Shown: piece after piece, positions 1 through 6,204 of the stretch | Position numbering within the stretch: the first letter of the stretch is position 1 | Layout: the number at the start of each line of letters is the position of its first letter | NCBI GenBank assembly: GCA_013815395.1 | Contig: JACDGH010000013.1 | Location: 1-14,541, forward strand | Origin: Parachlamydiaceae bacterium | GTDB lineage: Bacteria; Chlamydiota; Chlamydiia; Chlamydiales; Parachlamydiaceae | Reading direction: 5' to 3' | DNA: 14,541 nucleotides | The notes under the pieces: generated by a model | What the model saw: the letters and a program-made list of their open reading frames with translations, nothing else | Databases searched by the model: none | What the model was told of the DNA's origin: nothing | Made by a program: the position numbers and the translations under genes

Positions 1-629
1 CTGGAAGTGTTATAAGCACTTTGACCGGTGGGGGTTCTGGTATGGGATGTATGCATCGCGAGGATGTGCAAATAGTTAATTTTGGGCCACAGCACCTACC
101 TCTAGGAGATTGTTATGGTTTTGGAATTGAAAGTCAGCAAAGTCATCTTTCACAGGCACAGATAAGCATATCGGAAAGTAGTAAAATGTATACGATCGAA
201 GGTGTTGCACGGGTAACACCTCGCCCTAAGAATTCATCACAGCAGGCTAGTTTTCGCAATGGGGATCACAGCGGATTTTGGATAGAAGCTAAACAAAGTT
301 TTCAAAATGAACAACTAACCATTGAAACAATTTTTCGAGGATTATACGATATTAGCACATTAGCCTTTGCTTTTTTTGTAAAAGCTCAATCGTGCGTGAT
401 AGAGTCTTTAAAGGTTGTTAATCCTCGTTCTTTTGAGCGTTACCAAGGTGAAGTAAAAAACATCATACTACGTGGTGAAAAGGCAACATTAATAATTGAA
501 GCCGGACAGAAAAAAGGGGAATTGCAAGTCATTCCTCTAGGGGGTGGAAATAATTTCTGGGGGGCTGATTTTCTCGTTGCCTATATAATGAATTCGCAGG
601 AATATAAGTATTCTTGGACGATAAAGTAG
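1..629 (+). CDS. Unrecognised protein, C-terminal part (5' end outside the window)
   Basis: The reading frame is open from the first base of the window to a TAG at 627-629, immediately followed by an in-frame TGA, so about 208 C-terminal residues are visible and the true start lies upstream. A TTG at 21 could initiate, but nothing supports it over read-through from upstream. The visible part begins with a Gly-rich turn (GGGSGMGCMHRED). It continues with alternating hydrophobic/polar stretches that suggest beta-strands and ends with a GGGNNFWGADF segment near the C-terminus. I see no membrane segment and no catalytic motif I can name. A beta-rich, perhaps carbohydrate-related, domain is possible but not shown. 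It precedes the L,D-transpeptidase in the same direction by about 96 bp. The family is unknown to me. Confidence refers to this being a real gene. Confidence 0.75.
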   Translation, partial: GSVISTLTGGGSGMGCMHREDVQIVNFGPQHLPLGDCYGFGIESQQSHLSQAQISISESSKMYTIEGVARVTPRPKNSSQQASFRNGDHSGFWIEAKQSFQNEQLTIETIFRGLYDISTLAFAFFVKAQSCVIESLKVVNPRSFERYQGEVKNIILRGEKATLIIEAGQKKGELQVIPLGGGNNFWGADFLVAYIMNSQEYKYSWTIK

Positions 630-662
630 TGAGACCCCTCTTCTTTTTCCTTTATTCTTTTT

Positions 663-690
663 TTGTAACAGTTTACAATCCTGATAAAAT
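663..690 (+). promoter_or_regulatory. Possible promoter for the transpeptidase-accA-ABC cluster
   Basis: TTGTAA at 663-668 and TAAAAT at 685-690 are separated by 16 bp, an acceptable sigma70-like arrangement. The start codon at 726 would leave a leader of about 30 nt. The preceding 630-662 is pyrimidine-rich without a clear hairpin, so no terminator for the upstream gene is visible. The -10 and -35 matches are only moderate and the region is AT-rich. Confidence 0.35.
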
Positions 691-725
691 AATTAGATCG
701 TTGTGCGCCAAGGGATTATGAAATT

Positions 726-1766
726 ATGACTTTTCCAAAACTACTTGCTACGATTGCTATTGTCCTTTTTGGAATTATTGGGATTGCTATTTTCTTCAAG
801 GAGGATAAATATCCTGGAATACCTATTGAAGCTACTGTGTTAGCGCCTTTAGAAATAGAGTTGGATAAAGAGATTCGCATGGCATCCCCGGTGGAGCCTA
901 TAGCAAAACAGGAAATGACCAATACTTCACTCTCAAAAGTTGAAATAGCTACTTCTAAATTTATGCTTCGTCCCAACGAGCCGCTGCTTGAAGTTGATCG
1001 TATTGGCCAATTATTTAGCAAGACTGGGCCTAATTTGCCGATTGTTGAAACCATTACCTATAAAAGCCGCGTGGATTGGCAGAAGGGGCGTCCTGTCTGG
1101 TTGTCCGATTATGCCACCCACTATGCCACATCAAAACACTTCATTGCGCGCAGTTTGAATGGCAATAAAGACTATTTTAAGCAAGACCTAGCAGAAGGCG
1201 ATCGATTTAATGTATTGCGGCCTGGAAAGAAAATTAATTTTTATTTACTGATCGACACTTCCCGCAGTAAAATGTGGTTTTATTATATTGACCTTGGTAC
1301 TAACGAAAGAGTGTTATTGAAGACTTACACAGTGGGATTAGGGCGTTTTGATAGTTCCAAAGCCTCGGGGATGTTAACACCTCTAGGAAAATATAGTCTA
1401 GGGAGCAAGATCGCCATCTATAAGCCTAAAATGATGGGATTTTATAATGGAACAAAAACTGAAATGATACGCGTCTTTGGCTCGCGTTGGTTGCCTTTCG
1501 AGAAGGAATTGGGTCCGTCCACAGTCCCAGCGGCGGGTTTTGGGATTCATGGCGTACCTTGGATTCTGGGAGCTAAGGGAGAGCTAGTTGAAAATCTTGA
1601 CAGTTTAGGAAAATATGAAAGCGATGGATGTGTGCGCTTGTCTACGAACGATATAGAAGAGCTTTTTGCCATCATTATTACAAGATTGACAATAGTTGAA
1701 TTAGTAAAAGATTACCATGAAGCTAAGCTGCCCGGCGTCGAAAGAGAAGTGTTAGTAGAGCAGTGA
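726..1766 (+). CDS. Membrane-anchored L,D-transpeptidase (YkuD domain)
   Basis: This 346-residue protein has a single N-terminal hydrophobic segment (residues 6-24, no Cys lipobox), so it is probably anchored in the inner membrane with the rest in the periplasm. A linker of about 140 residues precedes a YkuD catalytic domain at roughly 170-330. Family hallmarks are visible: a TPLGKYSLGSK segment (218-228), the GIHG motif with His275, and SDGCVRL with nucleophile Cys302 and Arg304. YkuD enzymes cut the L,D bond of a tetrapeptide stem and form 3-3 peptidoglycan cross-links or attach proteins to the wall. In a chlamydial cell this would act on the thin or divisional peptidoglycan (inference). 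The ATG at 726 is preferred because the ATG at 718 runs into a stop after two codons. The gene leads accA by 57 bp and may be co-transcribed with it. Confidence 0.88.
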   Translation: MTFPKLLATIAIVLFGIIGIAIFFKEDKYPGIPIEATVLAPLEIELDKEIRMASPVEPIAKQEMTNTSLSKVEIATSKFMLRPNEPLLEVDRIGQLFSKTGPNLPIVETITYKSRVDWQKGRPVWLSDYATHYATSKHFIARSLNGNKDYFKQDLAEGDRFNVLRPGKKINFYLLIDTSRSKMWFYYIDLGTNERVLLKTYTVGLGRFDSSKASGMLTPLGKYSLGSKIAIYKPKMMGFYNGTKTEMIRVFGSRWLPFEKELGPSTVPAAGFGIHGVPWILGAKGELVENLDSLGKYESDGCVRLSTNDIEELFAIIITRLTIVELVKDYHEAKLPGVEREVLVEQ

Positions 1767-1812
1767 AGTTAAAAAATCTCTGATTCTTCCTGACTTCCAT
1801 GTTTATAATTTT

Positions 1813-1817
1813 AGGAG
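1813..1817 (+). promoter_or_regulatory. Shine-Dalgarno AGGAG that fixes the TTG start of accA
   Basis: AGGAG lies 6 nt before the TTG at 1824. No in-frame ATG is available until deep inside the conserved N-terminal region, and the protein read from TTG begins with LPHEKQI, typical of AccA N-termini. The motif therefore decides the start. Confidence 0.75.
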
Positions 1818-1823
1818 TGTATT

Positions 1824-2783
1824 TTGGATATTTTGCCGCATGAGAAGCAAATTCATGAGTATATCAAGGCGATCGAGCATCTAAAAAGACAAAGTCAAGC
1901 TAATCCTTTGTTTGATAGCGAGATAGATAAGTTGGAACAGAAGTTAGAGAAATTGAAAAGAAGTATATACTCCAGCCTTACGCCCTGGCAAAGAGTCATG
2001 ATCTGTCGCCATCCATCTCGTCCTCATACTATCGACTACGTTAAACAACTGGATTCCTATCAAGAATTATTTGGCGATCGCACCTTTCGGCAAGATCACG
2101 CTATTGTGGGTGGATTGGCAAAGATAGGGGATATGAAATGTGTTATAATTGGGCAAGAAAAAGGCTTTGATACCGAAAGTCGTGTGCATCGCAATTTTGG
2201 AATGTTATGTCCCGAGGGCTTTCGCAAAGCGATGCGCTTGATGAGGTTAGCTGAAAAATTCAATCTACCGGTGATTTCCCTATTAGATACGCCCGGAGCT
2301 TATCCGGGATTGGAAGCTGAAGAGCGGGGGCAAGGATGGGCGATTGCTGAGAATTTAAGAGACATGATGCGTCTTAAAACGCCCATTATCATTGTTTTGA
2401 TTGGGGAAGGTTGTTCGGGTGGTGCTTTGGGAATGGGAATTGGGGATTCTATAGGGATGCTTGAACATGCCTACTACTCTGTAATTTCTCCTGAAGGATG
2501 TGCTTCTATTTTGTGGAAAGATTCTAGTAAAAATGTCGAAGCTGCCACAGCCTTAAAGCTGAATTCTGAAAATATGCTAGAGATGGGTATTATTGATGCA
2601 ATTATTAATGAGCCCTTAGGCGGGGCCCATCACGACCCAGAAGCTGTTTTTAAAAATGTGAGACGTTTTATTTTAGAACAATGGGAAGTTTTAAAGATGA
2701 TCCCTACTGAGGTTCTGCTTGAACAGCGTTATTTAAAATTTCGCAAAATGGGTATTTTAGAGGATGTAAGTCGGTTGCCATGA
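1824..2783 (+). CDS. accA: Acetyl-CoA carboxylase carboxyltransferase subunit alpha
   Basis: AccA pairs with AccD to form the carboxyltransferase that moves the carboxyl group from carboxybiotin to acetyl-CoA, giving malonyl-CoA for cytoplasmic fatty acid synthesis. The 319-residue length is normal for the family. A charged N-terminal helical region (about 1-50) precedes the crotonase-like core. Diagnostic segments are LDTPGAYPG (154-162), the GEGCSGGALG acyl-CoA/oxyanion-region motif (194-203) and SPEGCASILW (222-231). Initiation is at TTG, with AGGAG 6 nt upstream. The stop codon overlaps the next gene as ATGA at 2780-2783, so the ABC exporter is translationally coupled to it. The accA-exporter pairing matches CT265-CT264 order in Chlamydia trachomatis as I recall it, suggesting an old link between fatty acid supply and lipid export. 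Confidence 0.96.
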   Translation: MDILPHEKQIHEYIKAIEHLKRQSQANPLFDSEIDKLEQKLEKLKRSIYSSLTPWQRVMICRHPSRPHTIDYVKQLDSYQELFGDRTFRQDHAIVGGLAKIGDMKCVIIGQEKGFDTESRVHRNFGMLCPEGFRKAMRLMRLAEKFNLPVISLLDTPGAYPGLEAEERGQGWAIAENLRDMMRLKTPIIIVLIGEGCSGGALGMGIGDSIGMLEHAYYSVISPEGCASILWKDSSKNVEAATALKLNSENMLEMGIIDAIINEPLGGAHHDPEAVFKNVRRFILEQWEVLKMIPTEVLLEQRYLKFRKMGILEDVSRLP

Positions 2784-4687
2784 AACGTCTTTTTCAAATA
2801 GCTTTCAGCAATCCCAAGTATCGCCTTTTACTTGGTATTACAATAGTATCCATGTGTTTACTTACCTTTGCTTCTCAGCTTGAAATTTTCACTTTAGGTG
2901 TGATAACAAAAAAGGGACCGGAGTTTTTTGAATTATTTGCCCCTGTTGAGGATGGCGCACTGATTAAGACCGACCTTATTACGCATGAACAACTTGAAAA
3001 GCGTTTTCACCAAATTGATGAAGCAGGTCAAGGTTTTATAACGAAAAGCGAAGCGGCAGATTTTTACAGTCATTGGCGAAGTAAAGATTTTATTGAAACA
3101 GTTATGGGTGTATTGGATCGTTTTTTTAATGTTTCGCAGGACTTAAAACGTCTGGCAATTATGATCCTCTTTGTAGCCGTCTTTAAAGCCATCACATTAT
3201 TTATTCATCGTTTTTCTACTCGCTTGGTGTCGATCCGTATTAGCTGTGATTTGCGTCAAAAGTATTTTGAACACCTTCAATCCCTGCCCATGAGTTTTTA
3301 TCAAAAGCATAACATTGGTAGTCTATCATCCCGTGTCGTTGGCGATGCGTCGCAAGTGGCGGAAGCAATCAATGCTTGCTTGATCAATTATTTGCAAACT
3401 CCATTCACTGTAATCACCACATTAACTTTGTGTTTTTTAACCTCCTGGCAGCTATCGCTAATTATCTTTATAGGCTTCCCTCTGATTGTTTATCCAATTA
3501 TTTATCTTGCTTATCGAGTGAAACGCATTTCCAAGCAAATTCAACAAAACCAAGAGCGCTTTGCTTCAGTTCTAATCGATTTTATTGCCGGTATCCAAAC
3601 GGTAAAAATGTTTGCGATGGAAGATTTTTCATTAAGCAAGTACCGCGATCAGAACCACCATATGGCTAAACTTGAAAAAAGAAGCGCCCGCTATGATTTA
3701 TCATCGCGTCCTGTAGTACATACAATTGGAATGATGTTTTTAGCTACAGCTCTACTTTACGGTTTATATGTGTTGCGTTTAAGCGTATCAGAGGTGCTTT
3801 TCTATTGCGGTTTGTTATATGTCTTTTATGAGCCTATTAAAAAGTTTGCAGAAGAAAATAGTCACATCCAGCGTGGCATTGCTGCTGTGGAGCGTATGTA
3901 TGAGGTGATGGATCTCAAGCCACAAATTGAAGATGGGGATGGGGCATTAGATTTACACGGATTGGATAGTGAAATTGAATTTGAAAATGTCAGTTTTAAA
4001 TATGATGACCAGTGGATCATTAAAGATGTGTCATTTAAAATTCAAAAGGGACAATCAGTGGCTTTGGTAGGTCCTACTGGGGCTGGTAAATCAACTTTGG
4101 TGCAGCTTTTGCCGCGCTTGTATGATGTGCAAGAGGGGACAATTAAAATTAATGGCAAGTCGATCAATACTTATACTCAGAAATCTTTGCGCGAGCAAAT
4201 CGCCTTTGTGCCGCAGAAGCCATTTCTCTTTTTAGATACCATTGCCGCAAATATTGCTTTTGGGAGAAATTTTTCCTCAGACCAAGTGGAAGCTGCTGCC
4301 AAAAAAGCACATGCTGATGAATTCATTATGAGTCTTCCTCAAGGGTATTCTACCGAAATCGCGGAAGGGGGAAAGAATTTTTCAGGGGGACAGCAACAGC
4401 GTCTAGCGATTGCCAGAGCATTAGTGAAAGATGCGCCAATTCTTGTCATGGATGAAGCAACCTCCTCATTAGATGCTGTTAGCGAGCATCATATAAAGAC
4501 TGCAATTAGTCAGTTGCGCGGAAAAGTAACTCAAATAATTATCGCCCATAGGTTGTCAACCATTGAACATGTGGATAAGATTATTTATTTGGAAAATGGA
4601 CAGAAAGTGGCCGAAGGCACAAAAGATGAGTTACTGAAGAGTTGTCCAGGATTTATAAAAATGTGGGCTCTGATGATGCACAAATAA
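2780..4687 (+). CDS. MsbA-like ABC exporter half-transporter with an extracytoplasmic insert
   Basis: This is a fused permease-ATPase of 635 residues, expected to work as a homodimer in the inner membrane. The transmembrane domain covers about 1-360, with hydrophobic segments near 15-40, 122-142, 203-221, 223-246 and 312-348. The nucleotide-binding domain covers about 398-632: Walker A GPTGAGKST (431-439), Q-loop Gln479, signature FSGGQ (534-538, a Phe-for-Leu variant), Walker B ILVMDE (554-559), D-loop SLDA and H-loop His590, all intact. Family resemblance and the link to accA suggest lipid or lipid A flipping, but the substrate is inferred. The oddity is a stretch of about 80 residues (41-121) between the first two membrane helices, where exporters normally have a short loop. 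It contains an EF-hand-like loop at 80-91. The start overlaps the accA stop by 4 bp. The stop codon abuts the stop codon of the convergent exonuclease gene, leaving no space for a separate terminator. Confidence 0.93.
   Translation: MKRLFQIAFSNPKYRLLLGITIVSMCLLTFASQLEIFTLGVITKKGPEFFELFAPVEDGALIKTDLITHEQLEKRFHQIDEAGQGFITKSEAADFYSHWRSKDFIETVMGVLDRFFNVSQDLKRLAIMILFVAVFKAITLFIHRFSTRLVSIRISCDLRQKYFEHLQSLPMSFYQKHNIGSLSSRVVGDASQVAEAINACLINYLQTPFTVITTLTLCFLTSWQLSLIIFIGFPLIVYPIIYLAYRVKRISKQIQQNQERFASVLIDFIAGIQTVKMFAMEDFSLSKYRDQNHHMAKLEKRSARYDLSSRPVVHTIGMMFLATALLYGLYVLRLSVSEVLFYCGLLYVFYEPIKKFAEENSHIQRGIAAVERMYEVMDLKPQIEDGDGALDLHGLDSEIEFENVSFKYDDQWIIKDVSFKIQKGQSVALVGPTGAGKSTLVQLLPRLYDVQEGTIKINGKSINTYTQKSLREQIAFVPQKPFLFLDTIAANIAFGRNFSSDQVEAAAKKAHADEFIMSLPQGYSTEIAEGGKNFSGGQQQRLAIARALVKDAPILVMDEATSSLDAVSEHHIKTAISQLRGKVTQIIIAHRLSTIEHVDKIIYLENGQKVAEGTKDELLKSCPGFIKMWALMMHK
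3017..3052 (+). other. EF-hand-like loop encoded in the exporter's first extracytoplasmic segment
   Basis: Residues 80-91 of the ABC exporter read DEAGQGFITKSE. Aligned to the 12-position EF-hand loop, Asp1, Gly6, Ile8 and Glu12 match, while positions 3 (Ala) and 5 (Gln) lack the usual acidic or Asn ligands. Flanking residues 70-79 (ending FHQID) and 92-99 (AADFYSHW) could form the two helices. This is best described as a degenerate EF-hand-like element; calcium binding is not established. Confidence 0.5.
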
Positions 4688-5380
4688 TTAAACAAGAAGA
4701 CCCAGTTTCGTCAAACTCGTTTTTAATTCAGCATTATCAGGCTTGTCAAAAGCCCCAGAGCCGCTCAACCATGTGACATAGCTTTTTGGAAGACTTTTTA
4801 ATGGCATCCCCTGATGCTTCCCAAAAGGCATATGTTGCAATTCACGTGGAATATTTAACAACCCATAAATATCTGTAATTGTCAAATCATCTGTCATTCT
4901 ACTAAATACCTGATATAAAACCATGACATCATCAAGTGCTCTATGAGCATTATTCATGCTAATGCCGTAAATTTCACGCAAAAACTGTAGAGTATGGCGA
5001 GGGAGATCTTTTCTGTAACGTCGCGCCCATTTTAGACTATCTAAAAATTTCCAAGAGGGCATTTGGCGACCACAGCGACCAAATTCCGTTTTCATAAAAT
5101 GGTAATCGAAGCCGTCATTATTATGCGCAATGAGAATGACATCGCCTTCGCAAAATTTAACAAAGGCATCAGAGACTTCTGCAAAAGAAGCGGCTTGGGC
5201 GACCATTTCGTTAGTAATATGATGAATTGCGGTGGCTTCAGCAGGAATCGGACATCCAGGATTTATCAATTGTTCAAAAGTGCGATCAAGAACAGGATCA
5301 TATGCGGCAAGTTCAATGATAAAATCTTTTTCGGCACGGATGCCCGTGGTTTCTGTATCGTAGAAGATAGCGCGAGTCAT
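4688..5380 (-). CDS. DnaQ-family 3'-5' exonuclease with ExoX-like C-terminal module
   Basis: This 230-residue protein belongs to the DEDDh exonuclease superfamily. Exo I is DTETTG with Asp8 and Glu10. Exo II lies around AHNNDGFDYHF with Asp92. Exo III is HRALDD with His146 and Asp151. All metal-binding and catalytic positions are present, so a two-metal 3'-5' nuclease is expected. After the nuclease domain (about 1-165), residues 184-207 (MPFGKHQG...LPKSYVTWL) resemble the small C-terminal module found in exodeoxyribonuclease X-like proteins (DUF3820 type). This argues against a plain polymerase III epsilon subunit and for a repair or processing exonuclease. Chlamydial annotations usually label the equivalent gene dnaQ (CT261). 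It starts only 5 bp after the chaperone stop, so the two are co-transcribed, and its stop abuts that of the convergent exporter gene. Confidence 0.9.
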   Translation of the reverse strand: MTRAIFYDTETTGIRAEKDFIIELAAYDPVLDRTFEQLINPGCPIPAEATAIHHITNEMVAQAASFAEVSDAFVKFCEGDVILIAHNNDGFDYHFMKTEFGRCGRQMPSWKFLDSLKWARRYRKDLPRHTLQFLREIYGISMNNAHRALDDVMVLYQVFSRMTDDLTITDIYGLLNIPRELQHMPFGKHQGMPLKSLPKSYVTWLSGSGAFDKPDNAELKTSLTKLGLLV

Positions 5381-5385
5381 ATGTG

Positions 5386-5883
5386 TTAAGGCCTTAATTG
5401 TGATTGCGTAAGAGTTTGATTTTTGTTTTGTTCGCGAACTTTCTGCAAGATTTCCTCAAAAGTAGCACTGCCAAAGGCAACCGTGGCAATCACAGGAGAG
5501 AAGGATTTACACACTAGCTGGATAGAATTTAAATAAGCATCAAAAAGAGTTTCATCCACTTGTTGATTTTGGATAGGAATTATGCAACGATAGAAAACAG
5601 CCGAGGCATCTTCATCAAGTCCAAAACCTGGAATATCGAGTTCTTTATTGAGTAAATGAAGCAATCTTCCAGTTTCACCAAAAGCACTTTTCTTCATATT
5701 GCAAGGTACGAATACTAATAATTGCAGGAGATCTTCCCCATCAAAAATGCGAATAAATAGGGGAAACTCGCGATCACCTATTTTAAAAAGAATGACTATT
5801 TGATTAGTTTCGGCTTGTAATTGAGCTTCTACGCCTTTGGTAGTAAGGTATACAAGGATAGCATCTAATTTCAGTGAGATCAT
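5386..5883 (-). CDS. Putative type III secretion chaperone (Mcsc/CT260-like)
   Basis: This is a 165-residue acidic, soluble protein without a signal peptide or membrane segment. Alternating strands and helices (GDREFPLFIRIFDGEDLLQL, then LLHLLNKELDIPGFGLDED, then FYRCIIP) fit the alpha-beta fold of class I type III secretion chaperones and the related YbjN-like fold. Such chaperones bind the N-terminal region of effectors in the cytoplasm as dimers. The assignment rests mainly on context: the gene sits immediately upstream of a DnaQ-like exonuclease, as Mcsc (CT260) sits beside CT261 in Chlamydia trachomatis, with closely similar size. It follows the small lipoprotein gene by 36 bp and precedes the exonuclease by 5 bp. 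The Gln/Asn-rich tail (about 152-165) is probably disordered. The fold call is moderate confidence and the function is inferred. Confidence 0.65.
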   Translation of the reverse strand: MISLKLDAILVYLTTKGVEAQLQAETNQIVILFKIGDREFPLFIRIFDGEDLLQLLVFVPCNMKKSAFGETGRLLHLLNKELDIPGFGLDEDASAVFYRCIIPIQNQQVDETLFDAYLNSIQLVCKSFSPVIATVAFGSATFEEILQKVREQNKNQTLTQSQLRP

Positions 5884-5919
5884 AGCATTGCTCTATTAAT
5901 TATTTTCAGATCCATAGGG

Positions 5920-6084
5920 CTAATAACTTACTCCAGGAATGCCTTGCGATTTTTCACGCGTAAAATCGCGATTATTGGTCATCGGAATTAAACTGTAGTC
6001 GTCATCTGTCGGCATGCGATAGCAAGAAGTTAAGCAAGTGGCCACAAAAAGTGTAAGCAAAGATATCTTGATTAATTGTTTCAT
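5920..6084 (-). CDS. Small lipoprotein (54 residues), first gene of the chaperone-exonuclease operon
   Basis: An ATG at 6084-6082 opens a 54-codon frame ending in TAG at 5922-5920. The protein has a textbook lipoprotein signal: MKQLIKIS, a hydrophobic core (about 9-17) and lipobox LTSC with Cys21. The mature peptide is only 34 residues, polar and acidic then basic (YRMPTDDDYSLIPMTNNRDF...), ending GIPGVSY. After processing by Lgt and Lsp it should be a membrane-tethered peptide facing the periplasm. An in-frame ATG five codons upstream (6099-6097) would add MREKH. The shorter start is preferred because a purine-rich GAGAAAAA precedes it and a short basic n-region follows. The gene is preceded by a near-consensus promoter and is 36 bp upstream of the chaperone gene. 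I do not recognise the family. Confidence 0.75.
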   Translation of the reverse strand: MKQLIKISLLTLFVATCLTSCYRMPTDDDYSLIPMTNNRDFTREKSQGIPGVSY

Positions 6085-6127
6085 ATGTTTTTCTCGCATG
6101 GTTTATTTAGTAGCACAGGGTGTTGCA

Positions 6128-6156
6128 ATAATAAATCAGTTCTGCTATTTTCTCAA
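6128..6156 (-). promoter_or_regulatory. Sigma70-like promoter of the lipoprotein-chaperone-exonuclease operon
   Basis: Reading leftward, the -35 box TTGAGA (6156-6151) and the -10 box TATTAT (6133-6128) are separated by exactly 17 bp, and each matches consensus at 5 of 6 positions. Transcription would begin near 6121, leaving a leader of about 20-37 nt before the lipoprotein start. It lies in the divergent gap before the peptidase gene at 6205, for which I see no equally good rightward promoter. Confidence 0.6.
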
Positions 6157-6204
6157 GAAAAAAAATACGGAAAAAATTGCTAAACATATTTAGATATAAG
6201 GTTT

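Noticed and set aside
716..1054. Leftward 112-residue frame overlapping the transpeptidase
   Set aside because: It is antisense to a gene with clear catalytic motifs, with Ser/Ile-rich composition typical of a complementary-strand shadow.
1804..1809. Perfect TATAAT just before accA
   Set aside because: A start about 7 nt downstream would fall within the AGGAG Shine-Dalgarno at 1813-1817, and no -35 box is found at 16-18 bp. It is more likely AT-rich chance.
6177..6200. Rightward promoter TTGCTA / TATAAG before the peptidase gene
   Set aside because: The spacing is only 12 bp, too short for a functional sigma70-type promoter.
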